From the IMG/VR virus record IMGVR_UViG_3300012920_000094, positions 1 through 40,366 of that record: a DNA stretch of 40,366 nucleotides; one strand, 5' to 3'. The position numbers and the translations under genes are program-made. Positions 31,420-38,860 of this stretch are shown piece after piece. Source of the stretch: a virus. Position 1 is the first letter of the stretch. Every line of letters starts with the position of its first letter. Under the pieces are notes generated by a model. That model searched no databases. It saw only the letters and a list, made by a program, of their open reading frames with translations, and was not told the origin of the DNA.

Positions 31420-32616
31420 TTATTTTTTTCCTTTTATTTTCAATCTAGAACTGTCATCACCGCTTATCGCTCTAACTTTATACCCATTGATAAACATGTC
31501 ACCAGGAGCTTGTTGATTGATATCGGTACTAACATTGTTAGATTTTGCAGTTATATTTTTAACAGCATCAGCTTTACCTTGTTCGTAAAAGTGACGAGCT
31601 AAATTATCTGCATTTCTAGCAGCATAAAGAGCTTTGTGATAACCTTGTAAATCTGTTACTTCACCTTCTTTGTTTTGGAACTTTCCTATAAAATCTAGTA
31701 AATCAGATTGTTTGTTAGCGGTGTCTTGAGTGTTATTTATGTTGTACTTAAAAGCTTTTTCACCTACCTTAAATTCGAAACCTTCGAAATTGTTGAAAAA
31801 CTCTTGAGTGCCATTTTTAAAATTTTCATGACGAGTTGCTCTTTTACTTTGTTCTTGACTGTGTATGTTGTAAAAGTCGATTGCTTTTTGTTGATCAGGT
31901 GTTACGTTAGATTTCAACTTGATTTCATCGTAATACTTATTTTTCAAACCATTTAAAAAATTATCGGCTTTTGCAAGTTCTTCTTTTAACACAATTTTCT
32001 TGTGTGTTATTTCTTTATCACTATCTTCTTCCTCATCCCAAGCGAATTGTTCTTCCATGTGAAATGTTATTTCTGAATCGCTTAAGTAGGGTTTAGTAGT
32101 TCTATAATATTCTCTTAATTTTTGTTCGTTGTTAAGTTTGCTATAATCTTTACTTAACTTAACATAATCTTCTACAGTTCCACCAGTATCTTTCATAAAA
32201 TCAACTAGTTTCTCAATATTTTCTGGAAGTTTTGTTTCTGCTATAACCGGTTCAGACGTAGGAGAAGGTTTTACTTCTTCTTTAGGTTTTACTTCTTTTG
32301 TTTCCGAAGGGGTTATTTCTTCTATAACAGGAGAATCATTTACTTCTTCTTCTTTTTCGACTTCTTGACTTTCTGTGGAAGGTTTTGAGGATTCAACGTG
32401 TGTTTCTCCCATCTTTCCGCCATCTGTGGATTTTCCATCCACATCCATTTTCTCTGTGCTTGACTCTTGAACGGCATTTTCTTCTTTTTTTAATTCAACT
32501 TTAGTAACTTCATCCTTTTTTTGGGTTAACTTTTTAGGTCTACCTGGTTTTCTTTTCATTTTAAATTCTCCTTCTTGAGGAACTTCTTCTGTTTTATTTT
32601 TTACTTCTTTTGACAT
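31420..32616 (-). CDS. scaffold-like protein with AT-hook at the N-terminus
   Basis: The 398-residue protein lies directly upstream of the capsid gene, the normal place for a scaffolding protein. Residues 1-135 are highly charged, low complexity, rich in Glu, Lys, Ser and Pro; within this, KRKPGRPKK (21-29) matches the AT-hook core GRP flanked by basic residues, a minor-groove binder of AT-rich DNA. Residues 140-300 are helical (LVDFMKDTGGTVEDYVKLSKDYSKL, KKIVLKEELAKADNFLNGLKNKYY), as in scaffolds. The tail is basic (RLKIKGKK), and scaffolds often bind the capsid protein through such tails. Scaffold role is inferred from position, composition and helix content. Confidence 0.75.
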   Translation of the reverse strand: MSKEVKNKTEEVPQEGEFKMKRKPGRPKKLTQKKDEVTKVELKKEENAVQESSTEKMDVDGKSTDGGKMGETHVESSKPSTESQEVEKEEEVNDSPVIEEITPSETKEVKPKEEVKPSPTSEPVIAETKLPENIEKLVDFMKDTGGTVEDYVKLSKDYSKLNNEQKLREYYRTTKPYLSDSEITFHMEEQFAWDEEEDSDKEITHKKIVLKEELAKADNFLNGLKNKYYDEIKLKSNVTPDQQKAIDFYNIHSQEQSKRATRHENFKNGTQEFFNNFEGFEFKVGEKAFKYNINNTQDTANKQSDLLDFIGKFQNKEGEVTDLQGYHKALYAARNADNLARHFYEQGKADAVKNITAKSNNVSTDINQQAPGDMFINGYKVRAISGDDSSRLKIKGKK

Positions 32617-32641
32617 AATATAATATTATAAAATTAATAAA

Positions 32642-35056
32642 CTACATGATTCCTCCTAAATTTGCAATATCTCCATTTAAGACATCGTTTCCAGAAGACT
32701 CAAAATTAATTGGTAATCCATCTTCTTGACGTTGTTGAATCATTTCGCTTTGTTGTGTTGCTTGCAACTTTGTTCTATTATCTTTTCTATCTTCTATTTC
32801 TTGAATTTTTTGCTCTTCACTTGATACTTTTGCTTGTGCTAATTGCATATTGTATTTAAACTCTTGCTCCATCAACTGTTGTTTAATTTGTCCTTCTCTT
32901 TCCATTCTTTGGATTTCAAATTGAGATTTAGCTGATTCAAAAGAAACTTGACTTTCAAGTAACGCTTGCTGTTTTTGAGCTTCATACATAGCAGCTTTTT
33001 CAGCAGTTTCTTGATTAGCTTGAGCTTGCATTTGTATATTTTGTTGTTGTAATTCTTCTTCTCGCTTTTGCTTTTCTTTCCTTCTCTTTTTTAACAATTC
33101 ATTTGCTAGTTTAAGATTTTTAACTTCTCTAATATCTATAGCATCTTCTAAATCTATACCACCTGTTTTTAAAGCAATCTGAATATTTTGCTCTAGTTGT
33201 TCTTTTTCTACTTCATCAGGTTCTAATTCTATAAATATACCGAAATCATGGATATTTAATCTACTTAATTCATCTAAAGTTCCAACGTTAAAATGTGTTA
33301 TACTGTTTTCTAAAGCTTTTCTTGTTAATGGAAACTTTAATGATTGAGCTATTTTGTTAGAAATGTTTTCACAAGTTTTTAAAGTTAAATATAAACTAGC
33401 TTGTAATATATGACGAGTAGCTGTGTTTGAGTTTGCAGCTGCAAGTTTTTGCAATCCTACTAGCGAATTAGAATCTGGAACACTACCATCTCTAGCTTCA
33501 TTTAATCCGGTCGTATCTCTTATCATTTGTAAATAATATTGATACGTTTGGATAAGCGATTGTATTTTGGCTCCACCACTAGAACTTTGCAATTCTTGAA
33601 TAGGTACTTTTCCTCTATTTAATTCCCCATCTTGAGTCAATGATCTACCTACAATACTACCAGTTTGAAAATACATATTTAAAGCTTCCGCAGGATTATA
33701 GTTAGTGCCATTACCTAAATCTACTTCTGCTAATCCATCCATGTCTAAAAATATACCATCAGGAACCGTTCTAGATATAACCTGTTGCATTTTAAGATGA
33801 GTTAATTGTATCATATCAGCAAAACCAGTTATACGTGACACAAGTGATTCTATACGTCCTCTATACATTCTAGGAGCACATATTTGATAACTCATATTTA
33901 CTTTTGTAGTATCGGCGTCAGGTCTAGTCATATTTTCCGACATTCCCCAAGATAACATATTTTCAAATCCTAATATCTTTGCACCTGAATACAATACTTC
34001 AATGGTTCTAGACGCTCTTTCAAAGTTAGGATCTTCTGGTGGTAAAAACGTATCTTCTTTTTCTAATGATTTTAATAAACCTTGTTCTGTTTTCTTTATT
34101 TTAAAAACTTGATCAACAAAAGTTTTCCATTCAAAAAATAACACTTGTACAGTGTTTTCATCCCATCTACCATTCCATCCTCTCACATATTCAGAATTAC
34201 CTTTATATTTTTCTATTTGTTCAATTTCTTGTGGTCCTAGATATGGAAATTTCTTTTTTAATTGCGGTATAGTTAAGTTTTTAACTTCTCCAACATAGTA
34301 CAAATCCTGAAAGTTTGGATCTTCTGTATAAGACCAAACCATATAAGCTGGATCTACATAGTCTAATGTAATTCCTTCAGCTTTATTCCATTCGGTTTTT
34401 ACAGCAGCAATTCCTAACACGGTTAAATCGTAATTTAATCTTTTTCTAACTAAATGATATTTGTTTTTATCTAAAACTTGATCAATAACTTCTTCTTCTG
34501 CAATTTCAATTGATTGTTTATAATCCAATTGCATGTGCATAGGAAGTTCATCTAGGTTTTCTGGAGTGTTTTTATCAGGACTAAAATTTCTTAAATCAGT
34601 GCTGGGAAAATATTCTTTTACTGCTTCATAAAACTCTTTTAAAGCTATATCTTCTACTATCTTTTGAGCATATTTTGTTCTGCGTTGTCTTGAATATGGA
34701 TCTTGAGCAAACGTTTTAATATCGTAACTTCTTTGAGACATTCCATTTACAACAATATCTACAAATTTAGGAATAACAGGAACCGGTTTCCAATCAAGAT
34801 TTAAATAAGATAAATCTCCATTTATAGCTAATTCATCTTTGTATTTTTGAACTGGTTGTTCTGCTCGAGCGTATAAACGTAAATTATGAAAATAAGTGTA
34901 ATTAGTTAAAAACCTATAACCAGTTCCTCTCCAATTTCTAAACCACTCTGATTCTACAGCTCTACCTACTGCTAATCCATACTCATATGTATTTTTTTCT
35001 GCAACAGGTACTACCTGATCCGGAAAGATACTATTACTGTTTGTGTAAATCTGCAT
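32642..35056 (-). CDS. portal protein (804 aa)
   Basis: The protein follows the terminase by one nucleotide and precedes the scaffold and capsid genes. Portal features include the N-terminal helical wing, the long stretch with DLTVLGIAAVKTEWN, the block SQRSYDIKTFAQDPYSRQRRTKY, and the stem/crown-like IQTYQYYLQMIRDTTGLNEARDGS. The motif RDTTGLNEARDGS...GLQKLAAANSNTATRHI is typical of portals in this kind of phage. The final ~150 residues are an unusually long Gln/Glu/Lys-rich coiled coil (about 650-770), which could form the barrel crown inside the capsid. At 804 residues it is longer than T7 gp8 (536), in line with crAss-like portals. Dodecamer and DNA channel function are family knowledge. 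Confidence 0.85.
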   Translation of the reverse strand: MQIYTNSNSIFPDQVVPVAEKNTYEYGLAVGRAVESEWFRNWRGTGYRFLTNYTYFHNLRLYARAEQPVQKYKDELAINGDLSYLNLDWKPVPVIPKFVDIVVNGMSQRSYDIKTFAQDPYSRQRRTKYAQKIVEDIALKEFYEAVKEYFPSTDLRNFSPDKNTPENLDELPMHMQLDYKQSIEIAEEEVIDQVLDKNKYHLVRKRLNYDLTVLGIAAVKTEWNKAEGITLDYVDPAYMVWSYTEDPNFQDLYYVGEVKNLTIPQLKKKFPYLGPQEIEQIEKYKGNSEYVRGWNGRWDENTVQVLFFEWKTFVDQVFKIKKTEQGLLKSLEKEDTFLPPEDPNFERASRTIEVLYSGAKILGFENMLSWGMSENMTRPDADTTKVNMSYQICAPRMYRGRIESLVSRITGFADMIQLTHLKMQQVISRTVPDGIFLDMDGLAEVDLGNGTNYNPAEALNMYFQTGSIVGRSLTQDGELNRGKVPIQELQSSSGGAKIQSLIQTYQYYLQMIRDTTGLNEARDGSVPDSNSLVGLQKLAAANSNTATRHILQASLYLTLKTCENISNKIAQSLKFPLTRKALENSITHFNVGTLDELSRLNIHDFGIFIELEPDEVEKEQLEQNIQIALKTGGIDLEDAIDIREVKNLKLANELLKKRRKEKQKREEELQQQNIQMQAQANQETAEKAAMYEAQKQQALLESQVSFESAKSQFEIQRMEREGQIKQQLMEQEFKYNMQLAQAKVSSEEQKIQEIEDRKDNRTKLQATQQSEMIQQRQEDGLPINFESSGNDVLNGDIANLGGIM

Positions 35057-37282
35057 TTATTTATTAATTTTTGAAATTATTCCACTATTGTCATACGTTT
35101 TAATTCCTAAACTTACAGGTTTATATGTTTTCGGTGGAACAGGTCTATATCTATTTTTATTGCAAGCCATGATTGCTAATCCTGAACTAATAGAAGCATC
35201 ATGTTTTGTTCTATTGTTTATATTAAAAATAGCCCAATCTTCTAGTGTTCTTTGAAAATACATATCACCATATTCACTTTGTTTCAATCCTACGTATTCA
35301 TTTATATATGATTCAATTGCTGCTGCGTGAGCTTGTTTAATATCTTCACTAGAGTTAGGTATACCACCAACTTCTCTTTCCGCAACAGATAATTTGTTCC
35401 AAATTTTATCAGGTCTATTCATACTAAACCCTCTATATCCTCTTCTTTTTAAATGGTAAAGTAATCTTGGTTTGTTGTTTTCTGCTAATATAGGCATTCC
35501 ATAAAAATGTAAAGCCATTAAAACATCTTCAAAAAACAACTCGGCGGTTTGAGGTCTATCTATATATTCTAAAAAAAAGTGGTTAGGAGGAGCATCTTCC
35601 ATACTAAACTTAGTTAATCCATGAAGCGATCCTTTAGAACCTCTGCCATCGACAGTACCACTAATATCGTAACTATCACAACCAAAGGCTCCCACGTGTT
35701 CGTTACCAGGATATTTAATACCATTTTTTATTATTATATTGTTTTGAATACTTTTAGGAGGAATCCATGAAACAAAAAATCTACCAGTGCTGCTAGGCAC
35801 AAATATAACTTTAGAATCTCTCCATTCGTTTTCCCAAGCAAAATTACCTTGAGTAATATTTTTTTGATTTTCTATAGTATCATTGTGATCAATTTGCTCG
35901 TATATTTTTTGGAGATTAAATAAACTATCTTTAGCTTCATCTCTAAAAGCGTGTTGTTCACTTCTTGGGAATTGTCTGTAATATTCATTCAAACTATCAG
36001 GATCTTCTTTTAATCCTTCTACTTCATTCTCCCAATGTTCTACAACTCCAATATCTATTAAATTTCCATCAATACCTTTAATTGGTTTAGATGGCGTGTT
36101 AAAAACAGGCTGTCCATACAGATCAATAAAACCTTCATAATTCCATTCCATTGGAATAAATAAAGAATATAATCCTTCTTTAGTTTGACCATTACGGTTT
36201 CTTTTTAAAACGTCAGATCCGTAATATATATCTTTAAAATTTTGTCCTCCTTTATCCAAAGCGTTAGAAGTAGAACCCATCATACACTTACCTACTACTT
36301 TGCGTCCTAATCTCAAACAAGTTTTTGTTACCTTCCAATTATTTTTAATATTATCAGGTCTCTCCCATTTACCACTTTCATCATGACCAAGTAACTTAAG
36401 TTTTTCACCATCGTAACTATTGTCTCCAGTATTTTTCCAATCAATAGTAGTATCTAAACCGTCTAGTTCTCTAATCTCTTCATTAACTTCCAACTTTCTA
36501 CGTGTGAGTTTAGATGCCGGAACCCTATATGCCAATTCGGTTTTAGGGCGATCCATACCATCTTGGATTGGTTTGAAGAAAAACGGATAGTTAACCGAGA
36601 TTGGTACAACTTTATCTGTGAACATTTTTTTAGCATCTGCACCAGTCTTAGATAAAATCCCATATCTACTGTCGGATGATATGGTTGCTTGATTAACAAG
36701 TTCAGCTGAACACATAAAGGAAAATCCAGATCGTCTATTTTTAAGGTAGCACATTCCATAACATCTGGTATCAGCTTTACAAGCTTCCCAGAAAATAAAG
36801 AATAATCTATTTGATTCTCTATAGTCTGGTGCTCCAACGTCAATTTTTGACCATTGCAAGTACATGTAGTGAGTACCAGTAATATAAATAGGTTTACCAT
36901 TATTATAAAACCAATACCCTTCGTCTCTTCTTTTAAATTCTTCATCTATATAATCCCACCATTCTTCTCTAAAATCAATAGGGTATTTTTCCCAATCAAA
37001 TCTACTTTTAATTCTTTTTAATTCTTTTGGATATTCAAATTGTTCCCAGTATTGTTCTGTTTTTTTATCACTTCTTTTGTACGGTTTGTCAATTGCTGGT
37101 AAAGCAATGCGGAGATTTTGTATTTCAATGATTTGTCCAATTTGTCCAGTTTTGCTTATTACAATAAAATCATAATCTTTGTTATACCCATAATCCCACT
37201 TTTTTAATCTATTTTGTTTAGCTAATATTTTAGGATTTACAACATCTGATATTTCTTTCCAAAGTGTTTGCTCGTAACTCAT
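35057..37282 (-). CDS. terminase large subunit (741 aa)
   Basis: The packaging motor has an N-terminal ATPase and a C-terminal nuclease. The Walker A is of the deviant type with the lysine in front: KNRRSGFS (181-188), as in lambda gpA (KSARVGYS), rather than GKS/T. Walker B with the catalytic carboxylate reads KLKLLGHDE (Asp301, Glu302), and motif III is GSTSN (336-340). The nuclease domain has an RNase H-like start, FGCDSYD, a second acidic site in MPILAENN, and an adjacent RRGYRGF. The start (AAGGGAGAAG then ATG) has one of the few Shine-Dalgarno-like leaders here and overlaps the previous stop by 4 nt. Length fits crAss-like large terminases. The identity is firm. Confidence 0.9.
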   Translation of the reverse strand: MSYEQTLWKEISDVVNPKILAKQNRLKKWDYGYNKDYDFIVISKTGQIGQIIEIQNLRIALPAIDKPYKRSDKKTEQYWEQFEYPKELKRIKSRFDWEKYPIDFREEWWDYIDEEFKRRDEGYWFYNNGKPIYITGTHYMYLQWSKIDVGAPDYRESNRLFFIFWEACKADTRCYGMCYLKNRRSGFSFMCSAELVNQATISSDSRYGILSKTGADAKKMFTDKVVPISVNYPFFFKPIQDGMDRPKTELAYRVPASKLTRRKLEVNEEIRELDGLDTTIDWKNTGDNSYDGEKLKLLGHDESGKWERPDNIKNNWKVTKTCLRLGRKVVGKCMMGSTSNALDKGGQNFKDIYYGSDVLKRNRNGQTKEGLYSLFIPMEWNYEGFIDLYGQPVFNTPSKPIKGIDGNLIDIGVVEHWENEVEGLKEDPDSLNEYYRQFPRSEQHAFRDEAKDSLFNLQKIYEQIDHNDTIENQKNITQGNFAWENEWRDSKVIFVPSSTGRFFVSWIPPKSIQNNIIIKNGIKYPGNEHVGAFGCDSYDISGTVDGRGSKGSLHGLTKFSMEDAPPNHFFLEYIDRPQTAELFFEDVLMALHFYGMPILAENNKPRLLYHLKRRGYRGFSMNRPDKIWNKLSVAEREVGGIPNSSEDIKQAHAAAIESYINEYVGLKQSEYGDMYFQRTLEDWAIFNINNRTKHDASISSGLAIMACNKNRYRPVPPKTYKPVSLGIKTYDNSGIISKINK

Positions 37283-37554
37283 TTACTTCTCCCTTCTGCA
37301 AACTTAAAAACCCTTTCTTCTTTCTTTTCTTCTTTTGGTTTACCTTCTAGTAAATTTTCTTCTTCTTCTATTCTATTTAAGATTTCAAAAGCGTCAAAAA
37401 TCGCTAACTTCTTGGTAGCAGCTGCGTTCTTTAGTCGGTCCGCAGTCACATCTTCTCCCGTGTCCACAATCGGTTCCTTCGCCACTTTTATCAGTTCTTT
37501 CACCGCTAATTGTCCAGCTTGGATTATATTCTTTTTCGTCTCCTTTACGTTCAT
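37279..37554 (-). CDS. small helical protein at the terminase small-subunit position (91 aa)
   Basis: The protein is mainly helical: ETKKNIIQAGQLAVKELIKVAKEP at the start, then EDVTADRLKNAAATKKLAIFDAFEILNRIEEEE, then a charged tail (EKKEERVFKFAEGRSK). The central ADRLKNAAATKKLAIFDAF segment is well-formed coding sequence and recurs in my memory of marine phage genes before terminase. Its stop overlaps the terminase start by 4 nt. Terminase small subunits commonly sit here and are small and helical, but no DNA-binding HTH was seen, so this is a candidate only. Its first 161 nt overlap another gene in a different frame. Confidence 0.55.
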   Translation of the reverse strand: MNVKETKKNIIQAGQLAVKELIKVAKEPIVDTGEDVTADRLKNAAATKKLAIFDAFEILNRIEEEENLLEGKPKEEKKEERVFKFAEGRSK

Positions 37555-38080
37555 GTTTTATAGCAATATCATTTAATTTCATACAATACAATCTTTCTCC
37601 ATTTATTAAAAATTCAAATTCTGAATTAGGAGTAAAAGTTATTAAACTATCAACAGGTACTTCTTTTGTATTTCCATATTTTAACACACCTTGTAATTCT
37701 TTTTCTTTTTTCTTATCTAAACTATCTAAATCTAATATTGGTTTAACAAAACAATAGTCTAAATGAGGTGTATTATTATACATGTATATTTGTTCAGGAT
37801 TACAAAAAAACAAATTATCTTTAAAAAAAGTAGAACTATTTCTTTCTCTTCCCTTTTGATCATACCACCTTCTAAACAAGTTATGATGAACATATACTAT
37901 ATCTCCTTTTTTTATAGGAGTATCGTATGCTAAAGGTGTTTCAATTATTTCTGCTGATTTATTAACGTATAAATGTTGATCTACACTAGTGTTTAATATT
38001 AATTCTTTATTTTCTATTGTTACACTATTATTATATCGTTTGTTTACAGGTTTTATAATAAAATTATATAAAGATCTCAT
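37394..38080 (-). CDS. GroES/gp31-like co-chaperonin-type protein with overlapping C-terminal tail
   Basis: The 228-residue protein shows two chaperonin-10-like half patterns. The first (about 40-105) has IKKGDIVYVHHNLFRRWYD followed by NPEQIYMY; the second (about 130-176) has GVLKYGN, LITFTPNSEFEFLINGERLYCMKLNDIAIK. Both follow the Cpn10 arrangement of 'GD-x-V', strands and a closing 'D-I'. T4 gp31 and similar phage co-chaperonins pair with host GroEL to fold the capsid protein; the location before the head genes fits. Residues 176-228 read through the next gene in another frame and form a cysteine-rich tail (TDCGHGRRCDCG); this might be real or the end of a frame artefact. Fold assignment is moderate; tail validity is open. 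Confidence 0.55.
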   Translation of the reverse strand: MRSLYNFIIKPVNKRYNNSVTIENKELILNTSVDQHLYVNKSAEIIETPLAYDTPIKKGDIVYVHHNLFRRWYDQKGRERNSSTFFKDNLFFCNPEQIYMYNNTPHLDYCFVKPILDLDSLDKKKEKELQGVLKYGNTKEVPVDSLITFTPNSEFEFLINGERLYCMKLNDIAIKHERKGDEKEYNPSWTISGERTDKSGEGTDCGHGRRCDCGPTKERSCYQEVSDF

Positions 38081-38304
38081 TAATATTCTAGATCATACTC
38101 TACGGCTATAGCCATATTAGAATTAAATTTTTTCCAAGGTAACATCTCATCATGCTTTTTTATGTAAATCATATATTCCCCGTGCTCAGGTTCTAAAATG
38201 TCACAAATAGTATGTCCTCCGTAAACTGGTTGACCTACAGCGTAATGCATAGCTTCATTTTTATAATCAGAACCTATACTTATTTTTCTTATTTTATTAG
38301 ACAT
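38080..38304 (-). CDS. small conserved phage protein of unknown function (74 aa)
   Basis: The 74-residue protein begins IRKISIGSDYKNEAMHYAVGQPV, followed by GGHTICDILEPEHGEYMIYIKKHDEMLPWKKFN. The sequence seems very well-formed, and the SDYKNEAMHY and MLPWK motifs recur in my memory of marine phage genomes close to the head genes. It is predicted beta with short turns, without membrane segment or enzyme motif. It overlaps both neighbours by 1 nt (TAATG), so it is tightly coupled to the GroES-like gene downstream and the coiled-coil gene upstream. Function is not known. Confidence 0.6.
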   Translation of the reverse strand: MSNKIRKISIGSDYKNEAMHYAVGQPVYGGHTICDILEPEHGEYMIYIKKHDEMLPWKKFNSNMAIAVEYDLEY

Positions 38305-38555
38305 TATTCTACTTTATTTAATTCTGCTTCTTTTTCTATTTCAGTATATTCACCAGTGGCTAAATCAATATTTATAGATCCATATTTAGTTTCTAAATCT
38401 TCTTTAGTTTTCTGTATATTTTGATTCATAATACCTACTTCATGACATAAAGCATGTTGTTGAGTAGATAAAATTCCTATTTCTTTTACTAATTTTTCTA
38501 GTTTATCTTGTTGGTCAATAATACTTTTTAATTCTTCTTCTTTAATTTTTTTCAT
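38304..38555 (-). CDS. small coiled-coil phage protein (83 aa)
   Basis: The 83-residue protein has a clear heptad-type helix in residues 1-55 (KKIKEEELKSIIDQQDKLEKLVKEIGILSTQQHAL...NQNIQKTKEDLETKYG), ending in GSINIDLATGEY, a short strand-turn motif. The LExKYG-x-(I/V)-xID-x-x-x-G-x-Y ending recurs in many marine phages of various types, usually in the region before the head genes; function is unknown. It overlaps the next gene by 1 nt. It is likely to form a dimer or trimer by coiled coil. Confidence 0.65.
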   Translation of the reverse strand: MKKIKEEELKSIIDQQDKLEKLVKEIGILSTQQHALCHEVGIMNQNIQKTKEDLETKYGSINIDLATGEYTEIEKEAELNKVE

Positions 38556-38576
38556 TTAATTGTATTTAATTTATAT

Positions 38577-38849
38577 TTATTCTTCTATAGGTTGAGCTGG
38601 CGTCCATTCAGGCGTTGCCATTAAATCTAATATATCAACGTGATCGTAAGTACCAACAGGTACTACGCTGCCATCTAAAATAAACGTTGGTATATGCCCT
38701 TTCTCCCATTTAATTACAAATTGAGTTTGAGCTATGTTTCTTCTAACAGTTCCAGCACTTGTTTGACCTACTTGTGAAAAGTCTATTAAGTTAATGTCTG
38801 TTAGGTTAATTACTGCATAAGTTCTCGTATTATAAGTTCTTATATCCAT
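38577..38849 (-). CDS. small beta-rich phage protein of unknown function (90 aa)
   Basis: The 90-residue protein begins MDIRTYNTRTYAVINLTDINLIDFSQVG, continues TSAGTVRRNIAQTQFVIKWEKGHIPTFILDG, and ends with VGTYDHVDILDLMATPEW. It is beta-predicted, with a likely strand-hairpin core. I recall a similar short protein in related marine phages next to tail-fibre-type genes. It lies 11 nt after the LamG protein gene, with an AT-rich leader (AATTTTAAAAA). No motif is assigned; it may be a structural or chaperone protein for the adjacent surface protein. Confidence 0.55.
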   Translation of the reverse strand: MDIRTYNTRTYAVINLTDINLIDFSQVGQTSAGTVRRNIAQTQFVIKWEKGHIPTFILDGSVVPVGTYDHVDILDLMATPEWTPAQPIEE

Positions 38850-38860
38850 TTTTTAAAATT

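Noticed and set aside
36463-36945. 160-residue open frame on the - strand with a hydrophobic start
   Set aside because: It lies wholly within the terminase large subunit gene in another frame and covers the Walker A region, where the real frame is clearly constrained.
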